NCBI RefSeq assembly: GCF_036785885.1
Contig: NC_092323.1
Span: 18,112,501 to 18,176,500 of the forward strand
From: Coffea arabica
Lineage: Eukaryota > Streptophyta > Magnoliopsida > Gentianales > Rubiaceae
Direction of reading: 5' to 3'
DNA length: 64,000 nt
The position numbers and the translations under genes are program-made. The notes beneath the pieces were generated by a model. It was not told where the DNA came from. It saw nothing but the letters and a program-made list of their open reading frames with translations, and did no database searches. Numbering within the stretch: the first letter of the stretch is position 1; each line of letters starts with the position of its first letter. Positions 35,448-47,100 of the stretch are shown one piece after another.

Positions 35448-37089
35448 ATCCATGGATTGAAGAACCATAGGATAAGCTTCAAGGAAGCTCCTCTTTGGAT
35501 AGTATACCATCTTCCTTGTGCTATCTTTTACAGTAGTGGCCACATGAATTCTACCATGATTAAATGTGCAAAAATAAAATCATATCTTGGTGTTTAGTTA
35601 AACTGATTCCCGTTTTTTGAAAGGATATTTTTTTTGGTCTATTCATTTCTGTCTTCAAATATTTATGAAAGAAAGAGACATGGTATTAGATAAAATAACA
35701 AGCAAAAAAGAAGAAAAACTATTGCTGTACATTGATGGGTAAAACTATTTCTACCGTCAGTGACATCAGATATGTGAACGAGCTCAGATGCAATAGCAAT
35801 GGTTGAACCAGTAGTAGCAACAATTGATACCAAATAAAAGACCAAAAGAAATACACAAACATAAAAGATCAGCCACAAAATCACAAGATAATAAGAAAAA
35901 AGGCACAGCTAGAAAGAGAAAGAATAAGAAGACCAAAGTTACAAACTACAATCAAAAGCGAAGAAGCTAACAATAATTACACCCATCCAAATAAGTACTA
36001 TGAGATAAAAGATAAGGCAAAACAATGATGGTAGATACAGCCCAAAACAAGATCCGAGAATCAATTTTTAATTAACACCTCTTCACAAATTCAAGAGACC
36101 AATATAAGAAATGAAACATTAAAATAATGACATTAGATGATCAACATAAGAAAGCTCGAAATTAATCACTTAAAAAATGAAAATGAGACACCAAAACTTT
36201 CTCAAGTATGAAAAAAATTGAAATGATGACTGCCATAGCTCACATAAAACTCAATAAACAAAATAATAAAACTGATGCTATTAGATATCTAACCTTAATG
36301 TAGCAAAGTGCAGATGATGACAAACAGTAAAATAAAATAATAGTAAGAAAAGAAAAGGCAGCATCTATTTTATAAATATAGACAAAATATCTATAAACAC
36401 AACATATAGAATGAAAAACATCTAAAGATATGCTAACAAGCTCCGATAATAGCAACACCTAGAGTAGTAGCAGTAGTCATTCCTACCAAATAAAAAAATA
36501 GAGATTCAATTGTTGGAAACTAGCAATCAAGGTGATCTTTTCAAAGAAAAAAACAAGACATAGACAGGCTACTGCTAAGAAAGATGGAAAAGACAGTTCA
36601 AATAAAAACTCTCCAGTATAAAAGCTTAAAACTAAGCACATCAATAAAAATATGAAAATCAGCCTACAAAACTTCCCAAGATGATTGCAAAAGAGGGAAA
36701 AAAGCGCACCCCTATTGTAGATTCCGAAAGTGAATACACAAGTTGAGTATGAAAAATTGATAAAAAAAAGCCTACACTATAAATGATAAAAAACAACATC
36801 GACAGAGATCAATATGTAAGAGAGCATATAAAAGAAGAAAAGAAAGGAAAAGTCACAGGAAAAAATCCGACCAAAGTTAATATCTGCAAGAAGGTGAACA
36901 ACTGGGAGGAAAACCCTAAAAAAGAAACCACAATCATGAAGTGGAAAACCAAAAAAAAAAAAAGAAATAGGAATGACCAATAAAAAAGGAGGGCACCAAA
37001 AGTCAAGAAAAGAGGTGAAAAAGTCTAAATAGGTCAAAAGAAATTTTATCTCTAATATAAATATCAAAACACCAACAGGCCGAACTAAG
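35448..37089. other. AT-rich intergenic DNA with a diverged internal duplication
   Basis: Segments near 35778-35840 and 36438-36497 share an AGCTC(A/C)GAT...AGTAGTAGCA...ACCAAATAAAA order, suggesting an old duplication about 660 bp apart. No gene recognised. Confidence 0.35.
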
Positions 37090-37330
37090 CATGGAGGCCA
37101 TAAATCCAGCAAACAAAATCAACCAGGTAATATGCCTTACTCCAATGGAGAAAGATTCTTGAGAACCCTTTAGACGAAAAACAAGTAATACGTCTTACCT
37201 CTGATTGTTAGGCAGAGAAAAAATATTAGGCAAAGCATGGAGGCCATAAATTCAGAGATCAAAATCCATTGGGTAATATGTCTTACTCCAATGAGGTAAG
37301 ATTCTTGTCACCCTTTCGGATAAAGAACCA
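37090..37330. repeat. About 146-bp tandem repeat
   Basis: CATGGAGGCCATAAA starts at 37090 and again at 37236. Both are followed by GGTAATATG(C/T)CTTACTCCAATG and GATTCTTG. The second unit is partial. It lies just outside the Helitron. Confidence 0.75.
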
Positions 37331-37664
37331 CAGAGACAGCAAATGAAGAAGGAAAAAAAGAAAAAGCATATAGTGTCTTGGTAAAAATGAATAGGCGGTA
37401 GGTGGAGAAGGGAGGAGGGAATTTTCGTGTGAGGAGAACAAAAGAAAGTTCGAATATCATGCAAGAGTCACGTGACGACGACAAAAACTTATGAACAGTA
37501 CCCTCTTTGATGCTTAGTCTTATACTAGGTTTTGGGTCTCGCACCCAGTGCAGGGTGGCCTGTGTTAGAGCCCGTGGTCAATGTTGGGTGCAATTTTCAT
37601 GGTTGGATGCTGCATTGCAAATTTGTAACGGATTGTTTAAGATATATATGATTATTTGATTTAT

Positions 37665-37890
37665 TTAAATGTAATGTGAACAAAACCATGGGTAAATTCT
37701 TTCTACATTGGAGTTTTTAAATATGGTGACTGTGTATCTAGCTTTTGTTTTTGGTAAAAAAACGATGGTATGTCCGGTTCTCAAGTCGTGCTCTTTGACA
37801 AATATGTCATAGTTGGTTGTGATGTATTTTCCTGTTATTGTTGTTGCGATCATTTTGTAGCCAGATGTGAGTTGCAGAATGAGTGTTCAT
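37665..37890 (-). pseudogene. Possible captured B3-domain fragment
   Basis: The frame reads LQLTSGYKMI, then YITTNYDIFVKEHDLRTGH, then TIVFLPKTKARYTVTIFK. This fits the C-terminal half of a plant B3 DNA-binding domain (pattern F-V-K-(D/E)-x-x-L-x-x-G-(D/H)-x-x-x-F, ending in a V-x-I-F strand). There is no full domain or gene start; a TAA closes the frame at 37665. The resemblance is by eye and moderate. If right, it is a gene fragment carried by the Helitron. Confidence 0.35.
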
Positions 37891-38546
37891 TTTTCGTTTA
37901 TTCCTTCTTTGAGATGTTTGGGTATCTTCTGTACAATTGTATTGATGGAGTTAATAGGATAAATATGTATGTATGAAATTATTTATGGAGGTGGATGTGC
38001 AAGAATTAGATAGGTAATATAAAATTTACCAGTTGGTATTTGTCTGCGTCTGAATAGATATGATAGAAAGCAATATTTTTTGTAAGAGTTTGCCTGAACC
38101 TTGGATCTAGTGAGGTGAAGTAGGTTTGTTGGGATGTTGCATTATGGATATGGGTTGCAAGTGGATAGAGAGACATATACTATTAGTAAATGTCTGATAT
38201 GTTTAATGGATGAATGAATGTTCGAAAATATAGTATGTGTACCTAGGTTTTGTGGTGTTTCATTTGTAAAGGATGTTGTCAATGGTAGTGTCCATGCAAA
38301 CGATATTGGAATTGATGGTTATTGAATATTATTGTTTCAAAAACATTGAAATCATTGTATTTGAAAAAAAATTAAATGTTTATTTTGGATCTGATTGTCG
38401 TTGATATATGCATTCCAGTCAAGTGTAGAGATTGTCCTTCCATGCATATTTTTCATTGTTGTGAGCCATGGTTTAAACAAATTATGTTGTGTAGGTTATC
38501 TTTAATTATACTAAATAATGATATTGGAATTTTCTGTAAATGTGAA

Positions 38547-38770
38547 CAGAAAAGCACAATACTAAACATATATAGTAAATAGCTGAAAGCCCAGGAAAAT
38601 CACATATATCCACTCAAATTACAGGCGAAACCGGACCACCAGCGGACTGTAGCAAAATAGCAGAAAAGCACAACACCAAACATATACAGTAAATAGCTGA
38701 AAACCCAAGAAAACCACAAATACCCACGCAAATTACAGGCAAAAACGGACCACCAGTAGACTGTAGCAAA
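38547..38770. repeat. 114-bp tandem duplication inside Helitron
   Basis: Units begin CAGAAAAGCACAA at 38547 and 38661. Both contain GTAAATAGCTGAAA, AATTACAGGC and GGACCACCAG and end GACTGTAGCAAA. About one base in eight differs. Confidence 0.85.
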
Positions 38771-38800
38771 GCCCCCTTCTCTCTTTTGTATAGTTATAGA

Positions 38801-40255
38801 TGTTGAAACCTATAAATGGCATGACGAATACTAACATATAGATTGAAAAGGCTTACATATAATGAGAATTAAAACCTAAGATCTTTTATTTTTAGGACTT
38901 CAATTTTAACTATTAGACTAAAATTTAATCGTTTGAATATATATTACATGCATGAAATTATTCCCAATAGAAAAAATAGGTCACTAGAAAATGGCATAAG
39001 CTATATGCTTTTTGCATGAAGAAGTAACAAATATTTTATGACAATTAACAATGTTGAGGAGTCTACAAGGATATATCTACATATAAAATAGTAGTACCAT
39101 GATAACAAAATCTTTATATACATAAAATGTCCTATTATAAAAAGATTTGAGTGATTAACCACTCATATAATATTAATTACCTTTTTTTTTCATAAAAAAG
39201 AATAAGTACAAGGAATTGTAAAGGTCTTAAGTCTCAACTTTCACCTAAACTAATTCAACTTAATTTTATATGAGATGAAGTTAAAATTAATATTTGGATG
39301 TTTCTTAGCTTCTTGCATGATGAGGATTTGGTTCCTCTAATTATAATTGGAGAAAATAGAAGGTACTAATCTTTTAATCAAAGCATGTTTTAAAAAATGT
39401 ACAAAGGAGTGCTTTACCGTGCATTTTAAATTTTCAAATAAAAAAAATTATGCATTACTTTCCACGTGTCATTAATCATTGAATAGGAGATGCTTAGTCT
39501 TTCAAAGGAATGCATGCTTTCAAATTCTACAAGAAAATGTTTACATTGCAACAAATAATGCATGACATATTTTTTGTTGAAATCTATGTTTCGTATGTAC
39601 TCCTACTCTTTTGTTAGTAACTTTGGTAATCAGATTAATTTAGAATTGCAAAATACAATTTACATAGCTTTCAGGATGAAGAATGGAGGGATTTTAACCC
39701 ATTGTGATCTACACAGATTATATAGATCTATTTGGGCAGTTGCTTTTCTGTATAATGCAAGTTAACGTTTATGACCCAAAAGAAAAAAGAAGCATGCTTT
39801 CAAATAGTTTGATGAGATTGTCACGAATAATATTTATTATTCTATTGAGATATACTAAAAATGGAAAATTTATGCCTAACTTTTAAATTTTAAATTTGCT
39901 CCCCTACTCCAAATTCTTTTTAAATATTAGTTTAGAGACTAAATTAGCTAAGATAAAAGTTTAGACCCTAGATTTATTCTGGTAAAAACTTGAAACTCAA
40001 GATACTCCTTCACAAAAAAAAAAAAAAAAAAAAAAAACTCGAGATGCTAGTATTGGGACAAGATTAACTAAAATAAAAGTTGAGAGACCAAATTTGCTCT
40101 AGCAAAAAGGTTGAAGGACTAAATTAGTGATTTTCTCATTTTTCGTCCAACCTTCAATCTTCACTCCTGTGTGTTTATAACGATAACGAAAACTCCCCCG
40201 GGTCACAAGAAGGAAAATACAGGGAAGAAAAAAAGAAGGAAGAAAACGAATTGCA
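38801..40255. other. Intergenic region and COG2 upstream sequence
   Basis: AT-rich. An A-run at about 40014-40036 is flanked by the similar phrases AACTCAAGATACTCC and AACTCGAGATGCTAG. No convincing TATA box precedes the COG2 start; the leader from about 40150 is rich in AAC/GAA words. No other gene seen. Confidence 0.45.
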
Positions 40256-43200
40256 ATGCCAGATCTACGATCTCCGCAAGCGCCACCAGCGCCGCCACCT
40301 CTTCCACCGCCGCGATCCGCCGCAGACTTGTTCGGAGATCCAGTGGATTCCTATCCGCCATGGCTAAACCCAACGGCATTCGTAGACCAAGAGTTCGACC
40401 CGGAATCCTACATCTCCGACCTCCGAACCTTCGTCCCCTTCGAGACCTTGCGATCGGAGCTCCAATCGCACTTGAGTTCCCTGCAGCGAGAGCTCGTCGA
40501 CTTAATTAACCGCGATTACTCGGATTTCGTCAGTCTCAGTACCAAGTTGATCGACATCGATGCCAGTGTTGTTCGTATGCGAGCCCCACTGCTCGATATT
40601 AAAGAGAAGATCTTGGCTTTCCGAGGTGCCGTTGATGCTTCTCTCAGCGCTCTTAAAAGCCGGCTCAAGCAGCGTGCTGATGCCAATCTGACTAGAGAAG
40701 TTCTCGAGCTCTTGCTTGATACCTTCCATGTGGTTTCCAAGGTAAAATGCGTATCATTATTTCTTTTGGTTTCTTTCTTCCTACTCCTTGGAGTGAATTA
40801 TGATGCATCTGATGTTACTCTTGCTTTTTATTCTACATGCTGATTTTGTAGAAATTGTGAACTTTCTGGATATTGTTTTGATTTTATTTTCTTTTGTTTG
40901 ATATTTTTTTAGGATATTTGCATATTGGTTAAATCGGATTCAATGGCAACTGGGATAACGCTAAGCTATTTCTGAACTATATCTGGAGATAATTGTAGGT
41001 GTGCTTATTATTATTGGTTAGTAATGGTGTTTGGGCAGTGAGATGAAGTTGAAATGTTCATTTGGAGAATTTAGAAAGATCTAGTAATTTGAGGAGAGCA
41101 AAGAAGAAAAGCCTTCAGGGAAATTCTTCAATAGTCAAAATTGATAGAACGTGACGTAATACTAGAATTTGATGTTAAGCTATGTTGTGATCCAAAGACA
41201 GCAGGTATATATCCTGAAAGTTCTTTACCGTATGAAGTACTTCATACTTCCTTAGGTTAGCTTTGATATTTGGTGACAAGATTAATATGCTGAGCATATG
41301 GGGGAAATTGACGTAGCAATGACATTAACATGTAGGAAGAATGTTTGAAATTAGAGGTTCATTCAGTGGAAATTTTTCTTTGATATTTGGTGACAAGATT
41401 AATATGCTGAGCATATGGGGGAAATTGACGTAGCAATGACATTAACATGTAGGAAGAATGTTTGAAATTAGAGGTTCATTCAGTGGAAATTTTTCTTTGT
41501 TTGCTTTCAGGTGTCGTGCGTAGTAGATTAGTCAAATTCATGGAGACAGAGAAAGTGAGTAGAATTCTCTTTAGAATAGGCAGGAACTGATTAAAACTAT
41601 TCTCATTCTTGGTAATATTGAATAGAGTTGATTGAGCTTCAAATTGAGAGGTCCTGAGAGAAATGCATGCTGCTGGTATCTAAGAATTGAAGTTGGAAGC
41701 AGGATAGTTGGTAGAATGTGTGTAAAACATTGCTTAGTGTAGGATAGGCTGGGATAAAGCATGTAAACTTATCCAAAAGTTTATACCCTTTGCTCGTGTA
41801 TAGAAGTATAAGGCAATAAGATTAGAATTCAAGTCCTCTTTGATTGGTAATACTTGCATACTTATATGGCAGCATGTATATTAGTTGCTTTATTGTATGG
41901 CTCCTTTATCTTTTATAATCTGCTTGGTTTTTACTTATTTGGTTTCCCTTTGAGGCAGTTACTATTTATCTGCTATCTGAACTTAATGTTTTTGAGACAA
42001 CGATATACTTACTCCACTCTGTAAATATATATAAGATAGAAGCTCAAGGTTAGACTTAATTCCTGCTTCATGCTATGTAGCAAAATGTTTTGAAGAATAA
42101 ATTACAAGGAACATTTTTCGTCTATTATCTTCAATTCTCCAATCTTTGTGTTCAGGGAATTTAAAACCGTGTTTTATTGTTTCTTGAAAAGAATCTGCAG
42201 AGAACAGAAATTCTACCAGTTAACTGTTCTTTATTTTAAACAGAAGGCACATTACTCTGATATGGTTTGTTTGTGAAGTTGGAATTAGGATCCCTTTGAC
42301 AAATATTATGAATTAAAGGACGACTTTGGGTTCGATAGACTTAATGAAACTGTTGACATTTTGGCATTGTGGATTGTTATTTGCAGCTTACCTGTTGAAT
42401 GTGGCCTAGTGTTTTTTCTATGAAACAATCTGTTACAGTTTTTTCTGTTAATTGGAAGCTGCAAACAAGGTCACACAAACATGTTTTGGTAGAGAGTATG
42501 CAAGAATTTAGGTGTTTGATTCTAGAGTTGCAAAAGACTTAATATAATCTAGAGAAAAATGTAGATTAATGATAATATAAGTTGATTGTTGTTATCAGGT
42601 ATTGGAGAGTGTTTATTGAAGTACATTAATTTTGTTGGTGTCCTAAGTTGACAAGGAATAAAGCTCTCCTTGTGGGATCACTTGACTGATCATTGTCTCA
42701 CTCCAAGCTGTAGAAGATTGGACATGCAAAGAAATAGTGAACTGATGTAGAGCATTAACCTAGGCAGGAGCCTTTGCATAATTAAAAAAATGAAGATTTC
42801 ATTGCAGGCGAAAGAAATATTCTATACTTGTTAAGGAGCTTATTTGGAATTGATTAAGTGTGGTTACCTTTATTTTGGAATTGAGCAGCTAGGGCTTGGG
42901 TGGATATGAACTTCGTTTTCTTTTTTACCCCTCTTGGTAAGTTTGTGGGGATGAAAGCAATTGGTTAAGAGTGGTGAATGGGTCTCTATGAGCGCATAAA
43001 AAGGAGCCTAGATGGTGATGATGATAAGGATCATGTTTGTGACATGAATTTGCACCCAGGATGATGAGTAAATTTTATGCAAATTATAAAATCTATTCTC
43101 CCTGAAAGTGTAAACAATTGGAACGATAAACACAAGTTGCATTGTTAGCTAATAATTGACAAGCATCTTTCCCTTCTCTCCACAATTCCCCCAACAAAAT

Positions 43201-44151
43201 GACAATAATTAACTATAAGGTTGCCGCTAGATTAGTAGCTTGTGGGATGGATGGCTACTATATATATAATGCAGGTGGTCAGGAACTTGATTTTCAATGC
43301 CTCTTCTCCCTCCAAAGATTAAAAGGAAACATATTTATCATAAAGTTGTCTGAGTGAAAACTACCAGAATGATTCTTCATTTGTATATGACCATCATATA
43401 CAATGTTTAGGTAGCTCTAGTTTTCAAGAGCTTGCCTTATGGGTAGCAACTCTATAGTACAGGTGGTCAGGAGTTCTATTTCTGATGCATTTCCTACCCT
43501 CCAAGATGATAAAAAGGAAGACAAGTTTATCATATTAGTGTTTACTTTAAAATTGGAGTGTCATTCTCTTGTTTATATGTGGGCATTCATAGTTAGTCTT
43601 GAGGTTTTATCTCTAAATGCTGGTTTAACGTATACATTGTGATGTCAATTATCTACTTAACCTAGGTACAAATTTCAATAACTACCCTGGACCCTAAGTA
43701 TGAGTTTTTATAGGTTCCCTTTCTTATTAATCATGTTGCTAAAAGAATAAGTAATTTCATTTTTGTATGTAAACAGGATTTTCTTGTTTCTGTTGTGGGT
43801 TGTAAATTTCTTGTTATTAGAATAAAGTTGAAATTTTCACTATTACACTTCTGCTGCACTTGAAATTTTGTGTGTCATTCAATTTCACCAGCACATTATA
43901 TCTAAAGCCTGATAGAGAACTGGTGATATAATGGCCTAACCATACGTAGTCTTTTTTTCCCCTGTTTCAGAAATTCAATTAAAGATCATCTAAGGTCTAA
44001 TGGTTTGATGAAAGATGCAGTTGCTGATGCTGTATGTGATAATTGACATAGGTGTGATATTTTAGATTTTGTTACCTATCTCTTCCGCTTAACTTTGTCC
44101 ATAGGTTTTGTTGTCTCTATGGCTAAGTGAACTTGCTCTTCCTTCTATTGT

Positions 44152-44184
<33 letters not shown>

Positions 44185-47100
44185 GTGTCCTGTCGCCACA
44201 TTCAAATCCTTATCCTGACTAAAAAGTATATGTTTCTTTTCTGTTGTCAACATTAGACAGAGGTAAAATATTTGAGGACCTAGCACATTGTTTTCTGGAA
44301 TACTTCTCAATAAGTGGGCTCTTCTATTTAGTTCAATGTTTAATGTCCAAGTTTATCTGATTCGACATCCTTCATATCTGTGCTCATCATGGAAAAGATA
44401 TTGAAAACTTGTGGGCTGCTTCTTACTTATTCCAATCATTTAGGATGCTTATTTCATCCATGTTCCTCTCTCCCCGCTCCCTCTTATCTCCTGCCCAGTA
44501 TGTAAGACTGATTATTGAAGTGTTTATCTTGTTTTTACTGAATGCAGGTTGAGAAATTGATAAAGGAGCTCCCAAGTATACCTGTTGATTGGTCTAATGG
44601 GTATGTCAATTCTGCTTCAAAGGATCATTTAAGCAATGGGATCTCCTTCCAACATACTGAAAATAGCACAAGTCTTAGAGAGACTCAAAGCATGCTGCTA
44701 GAACGCATTGCTAGTGAGATGAATAGGCTTAAGTTCTACATAACTCATGCACAGGTCTTTTTTGCTGGCCCTCATGTTAATCTTTTATATTCTTTTAATT
44801 ACAAAAAGTTTCGTTTGCTTTTGCTTCACCCTTATTCGATTATCAGGTTTTGTATTAAGGAAACAAATTAATGCCTATGATAGCCAGATAATGTCCTTTA
44901 TCGCTGTTATATTTTGTCAGTGATGCCACTAGTTGTTCTTCTGTAAAATCTAGGCTTCATATTTTACAAATTGGAGCAATAGTCATGTAGGAGTACGAAA
45001 AAGCAGATATATTGTGGCAAACTTGGCTAACTTACGGTTGGACTATTAATTATATATTTATTCAATCAGTCACTGTTTTTGAATTGATGAATTGGACAAG
45101 TTCCCATTGTTTGAACTTTCTTTTTTCTAGTCATACTCCAAGTAAGAGGGTTAGCGTCTTGTTTACATAAACTCTTTACCTCTCTTTGGCCACTTTCTCT
45201 CCTTTCTTTTTTTATTTGGAAGCTTAATTTTATGAGAATGTTCTTATCATTTTAGAAGCATGCTCTTGCTATAGCTAAATTTGATGTGAAGCCAGGATGA
45301 AACTGCTTTTCTACAATGTTTATGGTGGTCATAATATTAAAATGATTGCTTTGCATTATCTTGTATTACTTTCTTTAGGTTGGATTTAATGTGCTTTTTA
45401 ATTCACATGTCTTGGAAATTCCAGAAGTGCTCTGGAGCACTGTAATTGAAGATCTTGTATCAAAATGTTCTGGTTTGTGATTGTTCATGTATAGATAAAA
45501 TGATTTGTCTGGTTCATTGTTTGCTAGTTTGTTCTTTTATTGTTTTCTTTATGCTTTTATTGTTTCCTTTATTGTTTTCTTTAGAGGGCGCTGGTGGTGG
45601 ATATTAAAATCTTTTGGTGCATCTATTAACGGAAAATTTTCAGCTTAAAAACATTTTTTAGCAGCATAACAAAAATCCTGTTTTTATGTGCTGACTGTTG
45701 CCAGCATTGTGGCTGGGATTGTTTTGATCACCAATGGATGTCATTTAGATCTTTTACCTAGCTTTTCATTTTATGTATTTTTCTTTTTTATCATAAAATC
45801 TTGGCTGTTTCCTTAAAAAACCAGTCAAAAAAGTAATATTTAATTGCTAAAACTTAAGTTATTTGAGGTATAACCTTGCCACCTTACACTTTTTCTGTCT
45901 ATGTTGGCAGTACAGAATATGCCTTTTATTGAAAACATGGAGAAGAGGATACAGAGTGCTAGCTTGTTAGTGGATACCAGCTTAGGACACTGTTTTGTCG
46001 ATGCCCTTGAACATAGGGATGCAAATGCCATATACAATTGTTTGCGTGCATATGCAGCCATTGATAACACCAGAAATGCTGAGGAGATATTTCGATCCAC
46101 GGTGGTTGCGCCATTTGTTGAGAAAATCTTTGATGATTCATCAGGGGCTGGTGGGGAATCTGCTGATGAACTTGTGGAGGACTACAAGATAATCAAGCAA
46201 TACATTGAAGATGATTGTAAATTTTTGCTGGATATATCTACTAGAGGTACTATTGCGATAACTATTGACTTACGAGACGAAACTAACCCAATGCAATGTC
46301 CTATTATGGAAGGGGAAAATTAATACCTAAAGATGTTTTTCAGATATGGGTTATGTATGGTGGAGGGGAAAGGAGGATATATAATTAAAGTAAATATAGT
46401 TAACATCATTATCTTCACTTTTTTAGCCATGTTTTTAGTGATTGCAGCCTCCTATTCATCCAACTTAGGAGGGTATAAAAAGGTTGGCCAGAAGGATTTG
46501 TGTCATCTGATTTTACTTGCCTTCCTTTGAAGTATTGAAAATGAGGCTTTAAAATTTTTATTACTAACTCCACTCTTTCCCTTCTGCTTTTCACCCTATT
46601 GGAAATTGGGATAGGTTTATGCTATTAAACATAGAATATACATCCCAACCAAACAAAGTTTCACATTCTGCAATTTATCTGCAACCAAAGGACCAAAAAA
46701 GATTCTCGGGCTCAAAATTGCATAAGTTGCAGAATCTTTATCTTATTGGATGTACTCATGGTCTTTGTCTTATTTAGTGCTTTAAGGGTTACTAATATCT
46801 TTTTACGAGTATCCACGAGAAAGAAATATTTTTATGATTTTTAAGTTCTTTTTTTTATTGATATGCAGAAAATTCTGGTTTGCATGTTTTTAGTTTCGTG
46901 GCAAATTCTATACTTAAGGAGGTTCTCTCTGCAATCCAAAAAAGAAAGCCTGGAGCCTTTTCTCCGGGAAGGCCTAAAGAGTTTCTAAAGAACTACAAGT
47001 CAAGCTTGGATTTTTTGGCTCATTTAGAAGGTAGTAGTGCACTTATGAAAAATAAAATTTTGTTCTGAGCTACTAATAAAGTGTCAGCTTATGTATTTAT

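Larger units (their letters stand above)
37525..38800 (-). mobile_element. Non-autonomous Helitron, 1,276 bp
   Basis: On the minus strand the element starts A|TCTATAACTATACAAAAG (38800 downward) and ends CTAG|T (37525). A hairpin CACCC-TGCACT-GGGTG lies about 12 bases before the CTAG. A TC start, a CTRR end, a subterminal hairpin and insertion between A and T are the Helitron hallmarks. No Rep/helicase is encoded. A 114-bp tandem repeat lies near its 5' end and a possible B3-domain fragment near its 3' end. Confidence 0.75.

Noticed and set aside
41261..41494. CRISPR-like direct repeat
   Set aside because: Two contiguous units without spacers in a plant intron; it is a simple tandem duplication.
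44154..44182. (TC)n tract as a regulatory GAGA element of COG2
   Set aside because: It lies deep in intron 1 next to exon 2, with no evidence beyond a plain microsatellite.
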